DNA of 64,000 nt from Symploca sp. SIO2C1 (GCA_010692635.1 JAAHGL010000005.1:1-64000), one strand, 5' to 3'. Shown: positions 10,101 to 19,037, counted from the first letter of the stretch. The notes: generated by a model not told the origin, from the letters alone. Translations and numbers: made by a program.

Positions 10101-12878
10101 TTGCAACAAACTTGGGAGCGCTTTCACCGAGTTATGGCTCCCAAAATCAAAGGAGCTTGGCATCTACATAATTTAACCCAGAATCAATCCTTAGACTTCT
10201 TCATCCTCTTCTCTTCTGCCGCTGCTCTGTTGGGTTCTCCCGGACAAGCAAACTATGGAGCAGCAAATGCTTTTCTCGATGCTTTAGCTCATTATCGTCG
10301 TGCTCAGGGACTACCAGGATTGAGCATCAACTGGGGAGTTTGGTCAAATATCGGACTTGCAGCCAAAAGCCAAGCACAAGAGCGGATTAAAATGAAGGGA
10401 ATAGATGCGATCGCTCCAGAGCAAGGATTGCAAATTTTCGGTCAGTTACTCACCGAAAACCCAGTTCAAGTTGGGGTTTTACCAATCAGATGGTCAGATT
10501 TACTGGCAACTCTACCCCCCGGCATAGAACCACCTTTCCTCAGTGAGATTGCTCAAGAAGTCCAATCCCAACAAACCCAGCAAGATACAGCTGAGTCTCA
10601 ACAGCACGAAAAAGTCATCTTCGAGCAACTGCTGGCAATGTCAGCTACTCAACGAGAGGAGTTTTTATTATCCTATCTTCAGCAACAAATTGCTCAAGTA
10701 CTCCAACTTCAGCGATCGCAACTTCCTCTCAGCAGGAATCTCCTCGACCTAGGAATGGATTCTCTCATGGTAATGGAGGCCATTAATCTCCTCAAGCAAG
10801 ACCTCCAACTCATGTTATACCCCAGAGAATTCTATGAGCGACCCAGAATTGACACCCTAGCTAAGTATATTGCCACCGAATTCCAGCGAGTCCATAGTCC
10901 AGTTAGTAGGGAGCAAGTAGAGACGCCGAGACACGGAGACGCCGAGACACGGAGACGCCGAGACAATTTACATATTCCCAATTCCCAATTCCCAATTCCC
11001 AATTCCCAATTCCCAATTCCCAATTCCCAATTCCCAAACAAAAAACTCCCCAGCATCATCTTTATTCTTTCAGGTCCTAGATCCGGTTCAACCCTACTCA
11101 GAGTCATGCTAGCAGGTCATCCGGATCTCTTCTCCCCACCGGAACTACACCTGTTGCCATTCACTACTATGAAAGAGCGACACCAAGAACTGACTCTTTC
11201 CTTTTTAGGAGAGGGATTGCAACGAGCCTTCATGGAAATCATGGGAATTGATGGAGCTGCCAGCCAAGCTTTGGTGGAGGATCTGGAGTCCCAGAACTTA
11301 TCGATTCAGCAAGTCTACGCCAAGCTTCAGAAACTAGCAGGTAAGCGCCTACTAGTAGATAAATCTCCCACCTATGCCATGAGTCAAGAGACATTGGCAC
11401 GAGCAGAACAATTATTTGCTGGAGCAAAATATATTCATTTAGTGCGTCATCCCTATGCCATGATCGAATCATTTGTCCGTCTGCGCATGGATAAACTAGT
11501 AGGCAAGGGTGATGCTAACCCCTACCAGTTAGCAGAACAAGTCTGGACTAATAGTAATCAAAACATCCTCAATTTATTCCAGCAGCTAGAACCAGAGCGT
11601 CATTATCAAGTTCATTATGAAGAGTTAGTTAAAAATCCAGCTCAGGTTATGGGAGGTTTGTGTCAATTTCTGGGTATCCCCTTTGAACAAGAACTCTTAA
11701 AACCCTACGAAGGCGATCGCATGACGGATGGTGTTCATCCCAAATCCTCACCAATTAACGATCCTAACTTTCTCAAGCATAACAAGATTGACCCCTCCCT
11801 CGGAGAAACCTGGAAAACCATCAAGCTACCTCATCAACTAGGAGAATCTGCACTACGTTTAGCTAGCCAGTTAAAGTACGAATTACCTAGGGAGCAGGGG
11901 AAGAAAGAAGGGGAAGAGAGGGAGGACAAGGAAAACAAGGTAGATAAAATATTATCTACTAACACAATCCCCAATTCCCAATTCCCAATTCCCGATTCCC
12001 AATTCCCAGCTATGAGAGAATCTTACCTGGATATTCGCAGCCATCGATTATGTCTGTGTACCTGGGGACCAGAAGCAGGACCTTTAGTACTTTGTCTCCA
12101 CGGTATCCTCGAACAAGGAGCAGCTTGGGAAGAAGTTGCTGTTCCCTTAGCCAAAATGGGTTACCGTGTAGTTGCTCCCGACTTGAGAGGACATGGACGC
12201 TCATCTCATATCGGTAAAGGTAATTCTGCCCATTTAGTGGACTTTTTGGGAGATGTTGATGCAATTGTTGCAGAACTTACCGACCAACCATTTATCCTAG
12301 TAGGGCATTCCATCGGTTCAGTAGTAGCAGCCATGTATGCCAGTGTGCGCTCCCAGAAAGTGAGAGCCTTAGTTCTAGTTGATACAGTACTTCCCTCTGA
12401 TGGTAATGACAATGAAGTTGTTGAGCAACTAGCCACTCACTTAGATTATCTCACCTCTCCTTCTGAACATCCTGTATTTCCTGATGTGGCTACAGCTGCC
12501 TCTCGCCTACGCTTGGGAACTCCTAAGATGTCAAAAGCACTAGCTCTCAAACTCGCTCAACGAATTACCGAACCCTATGATGGTGGCGTGCGTTGGCGCT
12601 GGGATCCGATGTTGCGTACTCGTACTGGCGTCGGCTTCAATGGCAATTCTTTCCCCAAAGCCAGATACCTCGAACTACTCCGGCAAATTCAAGCACCAAT
12701 TACCTTAATCTATGGAGATACCAGTCAATTAAATAGAACTGATGATTTGTCTGAACAACAAGCAGTAATGCCGCAAGCAAAGCGAGTATTCCTCTCTGGA
12801 GGACACAACCTTCATATTGATGCTCCCCAAGCCATAGCAAATTTGATTGCTGAAGCAGCAATGAATTGTAAAGTTTAA
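4155..12878 (+). CDS. ols: Olefin synthase: FAAL-ACP-KS-AT-KR-ACP-ST-TE type I PKS
   Basis: A single-protein pathway to terminal alkenes. In the characterised Ols enzymes a fatty acid is adenylated and loaded on ACP1, extended once with malonyl-CoA, ketoreduced, sulfated on the beta-hydroxyl by the PAPS-dependent sulfotransferase, then released with decarboxylation and sulfate loss, giving a 1-alkene one carbon longer than the starter. Domains: FAAL 1-580 ([17 protein letters not shown] near 177); ACP1 (GLDSV, Ser649); KS (TACSSS, Cys869; EAHGTGT; KTNIGH); AT (GHSVGE, Ser1331; HAFHSPL, malonyl type); KR (TGGNGGLG near 1890, LDD motif of B-type, Tyr2034); ACP2 (GMDSL, Ser2203); ST from 2301 ([11 protein letters not shown]); TE (GHSIGS, Ser2719; His2884). 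There is no DH, ER or MT. Interdomain linkers contain simple-repeat peptides. All catalytic residues look intact. Confidence 0.95.
5926..6003 (+). repeat. CAACAAC-type tandem repeat in the FAAL-ACP linker
   Basis: About 11 imperfect heptamers (CAACAAC/CAACAAT) encode an N/Q/P/T-rich linker (about residues 591-617) between the FAAL and ACP1. The tract stays in frame and has no stop codon. Confidence 0.8.
8923..8964 (+). repeat. GGAGACGC-type minisatellite in the AT-KR linker
   Basis: Imperfect 8-mers (GAGACGCG/GAGACACG) encode an Arg/Glu/Asp/Gly-rich linker (about residues 1590-1604). The same unit recurs at 10918-10965, 50706-50745 and 55206-55256. Confidence 0.8.
10918..11037 (+). repeat. 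Two adjoining simple repeats in the ACP2-ST linker
   Basis: An 8-mer GAGAC(A/G)C(C/G)-type tract (10918-10965) is followed by about eight CCCAATT heptamers (10975-11035). The latter encode the heptapeptide IPNSQFP about three times. Together they form residues ~2255-2295 between ACP2 and the sulfotransferase. Confidence 0.9.
11969..12009 (+). repeat. CCCAATT heptamer tract in the ST-TE linker
   Basis: About five CCCAATT units, one mutated to CCCGATT, encode [14 protein letters not shown] between sulfotransferase and thioesterase (about residues 2605-2618). Confidence 0.85.
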
Positions 12879-12912
12879 CTCATCCCCTGGAAGACAGCAC
12901 AAGGGATTTCGT

Positions 12913-12964
12913 GTTATTAGTTGTTAGTTGTTTGTAAAAAAACAAATAACTAACAACTAATAAC
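12913..12964. terminator. Long inverted repeat after olefin synthase
   Basis: A 23-bp stem (12913-12935 with 12942-12964, one mismatch) closes an A6 loop. Each arm is built from TTAGTTG-type heptamers in opposite orientation. It lies 35 bp after the ols stop and 20 bp before the next ATG. It could attenuate read-through into the downstream gene. It is AT-rich with no clear U-tract, so a classic intrinsic terminator is not certain. Confidence 0.55.
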
Positions 12965-12984
12965 AAATAACAAACAACCCAATT

Positions 12985-13905
12985 ATGTCGTTTTTGGAAA
13001 TTCTCTGGGAAATTCCCTTATCCTGTTTATCCTTTCTATTTTCCAGAGTACTGAGATTTGTTATGCAAACTCTGGGCAGATTTTATACTGCTCCTAGCCA
13101 ACAAAATCTTGAGTGGCAGCTCATCTGTGCAGAGTTTTTTGCAAAACCCATCAAGCTACTTTGGGCGATGACTAGAGCTCGTTGGAACCTTCATGCAATT
13201 GTTGCTATTGTTGGTTCGATTGAGGTCAAAGAATCCCTGAGCATAGATATTGCTTCAGCCCAAAAATCAGCAAAATCATGGACAATAGTCGTTTATACTC
13301 CACCAAGCTTTAACACTATTACCAGTATCAGCTCTCTGACTATTTCTGAAGAAACTCAATGGCAATCACTGCAACTAAAACCTGGTAAATACTTACTTGG
13401 TTTGAGGTATTATCACTGGTCAGAGCAAGTAGAATTTCCAGCAATTAAGGCAGATGGAGTAAAGGTAGTTGAAGCCAAAACTATTAATGCCCCAAAGGAT
13501 ATCAACAAATTTTACTACGATTTAATCAAAAGGAAAAATTTTATCCATGTCTGTTTGAACTACTATGTCTTTAACCTGCTACGATTTAAGCAATGGTTAC
13601 CTCAAAAGTTTGTTGAAAAAGTATTTTTACCTGTACCCAATCCAGAAACAAAATTTTATTTTGGGGCTCTTAAAGCAGGAGAAATATTACAGTTTAAATT
13701 AGATTCTTTACTTTTCAACAACTATGATGTTTATTTCAGTTTATACAGTCGTGAATGTTTCGCATTGGAATGGTATCCGATCACTGAACAAGAAAAGAGT
13801 ACATCTCCTAGTCCAGGGAAATGTTTATATGTAGTGCGGATTCATCAAAAGTTTCCCCAACAGGAAGCTTTTATTAGCGATTGGGTAAGCATCACAGTTG
13901 TTTGA
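12985..13905 (+). CDS. Uncharacterised protein downstream of olefin synthase
   Basis: 306 residues; function not recognised with confidence. A hydrophobic N-terminus (about residues 5-35, LWEIPLSCLSFLFSRVLRF) suggests a membrane anchor or amphipathic helix. The remainder is mixed alpha/beta with a beta-rich middle (SIEVKESLSIDI, WTIVVYTPPS, YLLGLRYYHW) and a C-terminal beta-rich segment ending WVSITVV. The repeated beta elements could form two sandwich-like domains. It may belong to an uncharacterised cyanobacterial DUF family. It lies 106 bp after ols on the same strand, separated by a long hairpin, so co-transcription is possible and a link to alkene biosynthesis or localisation is only a contextual inference. 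Confidence 0.75.
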   Translation: MSFLEILWEIPLSCLSFLFSRVLRFVMQTLGRFYTAPSQQNLEWQLICAEFFAKPIKLLWAMTRARWNLHAIVAIVGSIEVKESLSIDIASAQKSAKSWTIVVYTPPSFNTITSISSLTISEETQWQSLQLKPGKYLLGLRYYHWSEQVEFPAIKADGVKVVEAKTINAPKDINKFYYDLIKRKNFIHVCLNYYVFNLLRFKQWLPQKFVEKVFLPVPNPETKFYFGALKAGEILQFKLDSLLFNNYDVYFSLYSRECFALEWYPITEQEKSTSPSPGKCLYVVRIHQKFPQQEAFISDWVSITVV

Positions 13906-13940
13906 GAAAATTAAAAATTACCTGAAGGAGTGATATTTTA

Positions 13941-14900
13941 TCAGGAACCCATACGTTCCAGGAAGGGTGAGAACGTAGGTGCTGACCAATGTAGAGGAAG
14001 ACTCTGCTCCACACGATATCCTTGCTCTAGATGGAAGCGAAGCAATCTTTCTGCCCCTTCGTAGTCAGCGATTTCAGCACCTTCCCAGATCACCTCAGCA
14101 GTACCTGTGAGATAGAGCAGATCGCCTTGATCAAAATCTACAAACAGCAGTCCAGCTCTGGGATTCAACTCCAAGTTGCCGAAAGTATTGAAGTGAAAAT
14201 TACCCGAAAAATCAGGAATGGTTAGGGTGGAATCACCATCCACTCGTACAAACCCAGGCTTCCCACCGCGATGGGATACATCAACGCCACTGGCAGCCCC
14301 AGCCAATTTTGCCTGATATGCGGTGGCAATGAAAAAAGTATCTGATGCGTTAATAATGGCTTTATCAATTCCTGATAACACAGTGAATTCATCAACTGAC
14401 TTTGGCGCTCCTGGCAAGAATTCACCCAATTCAGCCGTTCGAGCTTGAATATATTGAGGACAGTTGCCAAAACTTTGTTGTACCTTCACCTCAAAAACAT
14501 TCCCATCAGTTGAACTAACAGTTCCGTTCAAGCGATTGCGACGGCGAGTGTGCAACTCTATTCCAAGAAAGCCGATATCGATGTTGGTAGCCAGAATCTT
14601 GGTTAAAGGATCGCCAAATAGAGGTTGTGCGCTCACTCGCAAACTGTACTTGTCTGGTGTAGAGAGAAAGCCAGGTTCTCCCACCAAGATGGAGGCCCAA
14701 GGTTTTCCTTCTGCATCGACAGTGCCGACTATAACATAAGGCAATTGGGCAAAGAACTGACGAAACTGTTCTGGCAGATAGTCTCGGATCACCCGCCGTC
14801 CTTGTTTGTCCATCCGTTCGTGTATATTAAAACGGGCTTGAATCGCTAGTTCACCGGCATGAAAAGGTGAGTCACTGCTGGCCCAGCCTGGATTTACCAT
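13941..14900 (-). CDS. Pyridoxamine 5'-phosphate oxidase-like FMN-binding protein
   Basis: Flavin-reductase/PNPOx split-barrel family protein of 319 residues. Recognisable elements are LPYVIVGTVDAEGKPWASILVG (a barrel strand pair with the 'DAEGKPWAS' signature), a second barrel half SDTFFIATAY, the glycine-rich HRGGKPGFVRV segment, and LNPRAGLLFVDFDQGDLLYLTG. The substrate is unknown; many relatives bind FMN or F420 and reduce small molecules. ATG 14900 is chosen because GGGAGG (14910-14915) lies 9 nt upstream; a TTG at 14921 would add seven residues and overlap that site. It converges with the preceding gene (35-bp gap) and is followed upstream by a MITE copy at 14943. Confidence 0.85.
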   Translation of the reverse strand: MVNPGWASSDSPFHAGELAIQARFNIHERMDKQGRRVIRDYLPEQFRQFFAQLPYVIVGTVDAEGKPWASILVGEPGFLSTPDKYSLRVSAQPLFGDPLTKILATNIDIGFLGIELHTRRRNRLNGTVSSTDGNVFEVKVQQSFGNCPQYIQARTAELGEFLPGAPKSVDEFTVLSGIDKAIINASDTFFIATAYQAKLAGAASGVDVSHRGGKPGFVRVDGDSTLTIPDFSGNFHFNTFGNLELNPRAGLLFVDFDQGDLLYLTGTAEVIWEGAEIADYEGAERLLRFHLEQGYRVEQSLPLHWSAPTFSPFLERMGS

Positions 14901-14942
14901 TGTGGATATCCTCCCACTCAAAGACTAGTAGTACAAGAAGGC

Positions 14943-15066
14943 GGGTGAGCGAAAAAAAGGGTGGGGAGATGGGGAGATGGGGAGATAGGGAGATAGGGAA
15001 ACAAAGGAGAAATAATAATTTGAGAGGATACTTTGCTATAAATCCCACTTCATATTTCGTTCACCC
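14943..15066 (+). mobile_element. MITE family 1, copy 1 (9-bp TSD)
   Basis: A 124-bp element with ends GGGTGAGCGAAA and TTTCGTTCACCC (11 of 12 complementary), followed inward by GGGTGGG/CCCAC. The perfect 9-bp direct repeat CAAGAAGGC flanks it at 14934-14942 and 15067-15075. The interior carries an (AGATGGGG)n minisatellite. No coding capacity. Confidence 0.85.
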
Positions 15067-15162
15067 CAAGAAGGCAGAAAGCGGAAGGGGAGAAAGCCTA
15101 CTGTAGAAGCTTTTTAACCTTTTTTAACTGGTCACTTATTTCCGCCAAACTGCACTAGTTGT

Positions 15163-15762
15163 TTAAATGCCTGCCATTGGGATGTAGTTAGGAAGTTGCT
15201 TCACTCGTTCAATCCAACTCAAGATATGGGGATAGGCGTCCAAATCAACTTTGCCATCTCTAGCCAAAGCCACATAGGGGAAAACCGCGATATCGGCAAT
15301 TGTCGGATGCTCAAACTCTAGCCATGTATGGGTCTGTAAATGCTGATTCAGTTGAGTCAGAATCAAGTTAGACCGCTCCTGGGCACGTTCTATGTTAATG
15401 CTGCTCACACCAAATAGGTAATAAAGTCTAGCATTGCCCGGTCCTTGCACCACCTCTCCGGCGGATATCGATAGCCAGCGGATAACCTGTGCTAGGGCTA
15501 AAGGAGCGATAGGAAGCCACTGTTGGTCACCATATTGCTGTGCTAGGTACACTAAAATAGCTTGGGAATCAGCTAGTACGGTATCACCATCAACTAGAGT
15601 CGGAACCTGCCCAAACGGGTTCAGTGCTAAGTATGCTGACGACTTATGTTCCCCTTGCATCAAGTCGATCTTAATCCATTCGTAGTCAACTTTTAACAGT
15701 TCTAGCAATAAACGAACTTTGTAGCTGTTACCAGAGAGTTCATGACCGTAGAGTTTAATCAT
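15163..15762 (-). CDS. Glutathione S-transferase family protein
   Basis: 199 residues with the canonical two-domain cytosolic GST layout. The N-terminal thioredoxin fold (1-78) has the SGNSYKVR active-site region with candidate catalytic Ser, the cis-Pro motif GQVPTLVDG and the glutathione-binding DSQAILVYL. The C-terminal helical domain (about 85-199) has the N-capping-type motif HPTIADIAVFPYVAL. The expected role is glutathione conjugation or detoxification in the cytosol. The upstream gap holds two TetR-type operators, so the gene is probably repressed by a TetR-family regulator and induced by a small molecule; that regulator is not encoded in this window. Confidence 0.92.
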   Translation of the reverse strand: MIKLYGHELSGNSYKVRLLLELLKVDYEWIKIDLMQGEHKSSAYLALNPFGQVPTLVDGDTVLADSQAILVYLAQQYGDQQWLPIAPLALAQVIRWLSISAGEVVQGPGNARLYYLFGVSSINIERAQERSNLILTQLNQHLQTHTWLEFEHPTIADIAVFPYVALARDGKVDLDAYPHILSWIERVKQLPNYIPMAGI

Positions 15763-15792
15763 TGGAGTTAATCTTAGACAAATATCAAAAAA

Positions 15793-15841
15793 ATGTACCG
15801 TTCGTTCGGTGTACTTTGACTATACCGAACGAACGGTACAT
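15793..15841. promoter_or_regulatory. Double TetR-type operator upstream of GST
   Basis: A perfect 18-bp inverted repeat: ATGTACCGTTCGTTCGGT at 15793-15810 and its complement at 15824-15841, 13 bp apart. Each arm contains the palindromic core ACCG-N6-CGGT typical of TetR-family operators. On the minus strand the spacer contains TATAGT, a possible -10 box, so two bound dimers could occlude the GST promoter, whose ATG is 31 bp away. Confidence 0.75.
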
Positions 15842-15884
15842 TAGTCAACTACTCAAATCTACGATCTTGATCATGACGGTAAAA

Positions 15885-16931
15885 TTAATCTGAATCTTGA
15901 CTGATATGTTCAGTAGCCCATCCTTGGGATGGAGCAATCAGTACCTGCAAGATCTTATCAGGATTGTTGAAATCACCGACAATCCGTCGGGCAGGCAAAG
16001 GCCAGACTCGAAGGAGTGTCGGTGTAGCTGAAATCTGATTTTCTTCTGCCTGCTCTGGGTGCTTGAAAATATCAATAATTTTTAGGCTATAAGGATGACG
16101 AAGGGAATTCTCTAACAACTGGTGTAGGTTCTTGAGAATATCCTCGGTTGTCTCACTATGCCCGGAAATAAATAAACGAAGTACATAACCGACAGTACTT
16201 TGTGAGCCAGGTTTAGGCGAAATAGCCCTAGACTCAGAAGGTGATAGCGGTAGCGATCGCAAATTATTGGCTCTATCTTTTGTTCCTAAGGCATCCGATG
16301 CATCCGGTTTTACTCTAGCTACCTGTGTCCCTCTACCTTGATCAGCCATGTTATCAGGCAAAGGCAATTCTTGCTGTAATGATAGCGCTGCATCTTGGTT
16401 AGCTAAATTGACTCTGGTGGCATATTCTACAGTTGAAGTGCTCGAGTAAGGTTCAACCTGATTTTCAGCTCTTCTATCAGAGGAGTAAGAGTAGGAGAAT
16501 CTCTGAGTCTGTTCAAAGCGTACGATTAAGTCATGATCTTCCCAGAGTTGGGGAAACTGATGGCGATAGGTTTCCAACACCATCGGCTCCCACAACTCTT
16601 TTTGCCAGGAAGCTACCTGCCATACTAGATTGCTGGTACTAAACAAAGCACTCAGTAATGCCTGATGATGTTGCACCGGGCGATAAAGTTCTGCAGCTGT
16701 TCGCAGTTGCTTGGTCCTAGGATCTAGCCACTTGTCAATAGTGGCAGTATAGCCAGGTATCAAAAAATGAGGTGGTTCTGGCAAACCCAATATGTCTTGG
16801 AGAGCAGCACACAAATGCAGGTGCCAGCGACCCTGCTTACTGGGATCAATACAATAAATTAAATCCCCCCCAGGTGTAAAGAGGGCAATCCCTTTAAACA
16901 GCTGGGGAAAGGAAGGTTTGTTTTCACTCAA
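15885..16931 (-). CDS. Protein with C-terminal KaiB-like domain
   Basis: 348 residues. The C-terminal part (about 248-338, starting GYVLRLFISGHSE) aligns by eye with the circadian clock protein KaiB: the thioredoxin-like start, KIIDIFKHPEQAEENQISATPTLLR (clock KaiB has a comparable V-I-D-V-L-K-N-P-Q-L-A-E-E...ATPTL), PLPARRIVGDF and K(I/V)L. The N-terminal ~150 residues (FPQLFKGIALFTPGGDLIYCIDP...) are not recognised, and a low-complexity Ser/Pro/Asp linker joins the two parts. It is not the core clock KaiB, which is ~100 residues and adjacent to kaiC. The start is 18 bp after the PilT-like stop, so the two are almost certainly one operon. A regulatory or adaptor role near the pilus is inference. 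Confidence 0.8.
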   Translation of the reverse strand: MSENKPSFPQLFKGIALFTPGGDLIYCIDPSKQGRWHLHLCAALQDILGLPEPPHFLIPGYTATIDKWLDPRTKQLRTAAELYRPVQHHQALLSALFSTSNLVWQVASWQKELWEPMVLETYRHQFPQLWEDHDLIVRFEQTQRFSYSYSSDRRAENQVEPYSSTSTVEYATRVNLANQDAALSLQQELPLPDNMADQGRGTQVARVKPDASDALGTKDRANNLRSLPLSPSESRAISPKPGSQSTVGYVLRLFISGHSETTEDILKNLHQLLENSLRHPYSLKIIDIFKHPEQAEENQISATPTLLRVWPLPARRIVGDFNNPDKILQVLIAPSQGWATEHISQDSD

Positions 16932-16949
16932 GGCAAGCAGCTCAAATTC

Positions 16950-18365
16950 TTAGACTCTACCTCGTAACATTTGGGCCATTTCATTCTGGGTGGGGGACAT
17001 TTCTAAGGCAGTTTCCTCAGTAATACGTCCTTCTTGATACAGATTAAAGAGAGACTTATTCATGGTGATCATGCCATCATATTCACCATCCTCCATCAAC
17101 GGTGTAATTTCGTCGTACTTGGCATCCCGAATGTAATCCTTAATTGCTTCAGTATTCACTAGGATGTCATGGAAAGCAGCACGTTTACCATCGGTGGTAC
17201 GGCATAAACCCTGGGAAATGATCGCTACTAGAGATTCAGCAAGTGCTACTCGCATCGCGTGCTGTTCTTCAGCAGAGTAAAGATTAAGAAGTCGCTCAAT
17301 GGATTTGACTGCACTGTTAGTGTGCAAGGTTCCCATTACTAGGTGACCCGTCTGAGCAGCTTTTAAGGCAGTGTTGACAGTTTCTTTATCCCGCATTTCC
17401 CCAATTAAGATGATATCAGGGTCTTCCCGTAAAGAAGCTTTGAGGGCGTGATCAAACTTTAAGGTATTGATGCCCACTTCTCGTTGCTTAATTAGGGATT
17501 TACGGCTTTTATGTACAAATTCAATTGGGTCTTCAATGGAGATGATATGCTTGGGCATCTCCTTATTCACGTAATCCACCATCGCAGCCATACTGGTGGA
17601 TTTACCTGAACCTGTAGGTCCAGTAACTAAAATCAGACCTTTGTGTTCATGGCAAATATCCCTGAACACTAATGGTAGACGTAGCTGCTCAATGGTCAAG
17701 ATCTTAAGGGGAATTAAGCGCATGACCATTGCCGGTCCGGTTAGGGTATCAAAGATATTGATCCGCACACGGGCAAAATCATACTGAGTTGCACCATCAA
17801 ATTCTAGGTTATCTTGAAAGCGCCGAACTTCTTCATCTGTCAGGACTTCGTGGAGCCAGCACATAAATGTTGTCCGATCCGTTTCCGGGAAATTAGTGAT
17901 CTCCATTTCACCACGGTTACGGATACGGGGTTTTTCACCAACACCCATATGGATGTCGGAATATCCATTGTCGTAAGCATAACGGACAAGCTTCGCTAAA
18001 GTTGGCTGCCCATCTGGGAGAGTAGGACGAGGTGATCGCTTTTGGGTTCGACGGTCTGATGTCCTGGATACAGCTGCAGTTTGCCCTGGGGCTGCCGCAC
18101 GAGGGGGAGGTGGTGCAACAGCTCCCGGTTTACCGCCTCTTGCCACCATTGGTATGGTTTGTGCAGACATCACTTCCGTTGGCTCTGCAGATGTCACTCC
18201 ACCCGCTTGGTTACTTTTTGCTGATTTGGGCATAGTTTGGGAAGGCATTACTTCCGTTGCCTCGGAAGCAACAGTCTTGGGAGTATTACCTCTCGGTGGC
18301 GGTGGTGGTGGCGCTGGTGGAACACGGGGAGGTGGTGGGCTCGGTGGACGCTGTGAGTCTGTCAT
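16950..18365 (-). CDS. PilT-like type IV pilus retraction ATPase
   Basis: 471-residue secretion ATPase of the PilT/GspE superfamily, powering pilus retraction at the inner membrane for twitching, phototaxis or DNA uptake. The first ~120 residues are a Pro/Ala/Gly-rich extension (PPSPPPPRVPP...) absent from ordinary ~360-residue PilT. The core follows with HMGVGEKPRIRNRGE, Walker A GPTGSGKST (about 249), the Asp box EDPIEF, Walker B IILIGEMRD (about 314) and the His box TGHLVMGTLHTNSA. The missing AIRNLIRE-type C-terminus and long N-extension suggest a second PilT paralogue (PilT2-like) rather than PilT1. It is not next to pilB/pilC here and precedes a KaiB-fold gene in the same operon. Confidence 0.9.
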   Translation of the reverse strand: MTDSQRPPSPPPPRVPPAPPPPPPRGNTPKTVASEATEVMPSQTMPKSAKSNQAGGVTSAEPTEVMSAQTIPMVARGGKPGAVAPPPPRAAAPGQTAAVSRTSDRRTQKRSPRPTLPDGQPTLAKLVRYAYDNGYSDIHMGVGEKPRIRNRGEMEITNFPETDRTTFMCWLHEVLTDEEVRRFQDNLEFDGATQYDFARVRINIFDTLTGPAMVMRLIPLKILTIEQLRLPLVFRDICHEHKGLILVTGPTGSGKSTSMAAMVDYVNKEMPKHIISIEDPIEFVHKSRKSLIKQREVGINTLKFDHALKASLREDPDIILIGEMRDKETVNTALKAAQTGHLVMGTLHTNSAVKSIERLLNLYSAEEQHAMRVALAESLVAIISQGLCRTTDGKRAAFHDILVNTEAIKDYIRDAKYDEITPLMEDGEYDGMITMNKSLFNLYQEGRITEETALEMSPTQNEMAQMLRGRV

Positions 18366-19037
18366 CTTGAAAACTCGCTGAAGACTCCCGTTATAGCCCT
18401 AAGGCGATTGGGGAGAGGAAAGCGGGGCGAGATTTACCACCTTCCAAAGAACACATTTTGGTTTAACTACTTGGTTGCAGAGCTTGGGACTTGCTACTAG
18501 AAGGATTGTACTAACTATTGTTAATAATATTCCTTAACTTGAGGATTCAATATCATCCTATTCACCACAAGATTAATTAATCTACTTGTCATTATTTTAA
18601 ATGTTACCGATGAAACTCCCGAAAAATGAACTACCAATTGATTTGTCCTGTGCAACTCGCTGGCAAAAATTATGAGAATAATATCCAAAAGATATAAGAA
18701 ATGTTAAGCGTTCTCTGGCAACATTGTCCGTAAGTATGGAAGACCAATTATTTGTAGTTCAGTTGACTCGCTCATAAGAGTGAAAACAAAGACTAGTTAA
18801 GACTTATAGCTATCGAAATATATTAGAGTTCGGTTTTTCCTCGAAGTTATAGTCCTTGTAACAATTACGAGGGGTTGTGAATCATAAATATTTGGCAGTG
18901 AATGTAAATTTTTCTGAATATCAGCTCATTTTACCTAAGACTATCTCTATACTGTTCTTCATCCCCTTTAATTGAAAGGGTTTGATTCAAGGATTTTGCG
19001 GAAAATTTCATTAAAAAAAAATAAAGGAGAAACAATC
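18366..19037. other. Intergenic region between pilT-like and a small membrane gene
   Basis: About 670 bp, AT-rich, without a supported gene. It lies between two divergently transcribed genes and must hold both promoters; I see no clear repeat. A good Shine-Dalgarno (AAGGAG, 19024-19029) sits 8 nt before the ATG at 19038. Confidence 0.35.

Noticed and set aside
10832-11107. Minus-strand frame with repeated GNWELGI peptide
   Set aside because: It is the reverse reading of a CCCAATT array, which has no stops on either strand; it is not a repeat protein.
4155-12878. A larger polyketide cluster related to curacin or jamaicamide
   Set aside because: The single module ends in ST-TE and neighbouring genes are not PKS/NRPS; this fits a stand-alone olefin synthase.
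14625-15106. Plus-strand open frames opposite and beyond the oxidase-like gene
   Set aside because: They are antisense to a well-supported gene or run into MITE 1 copy 1.
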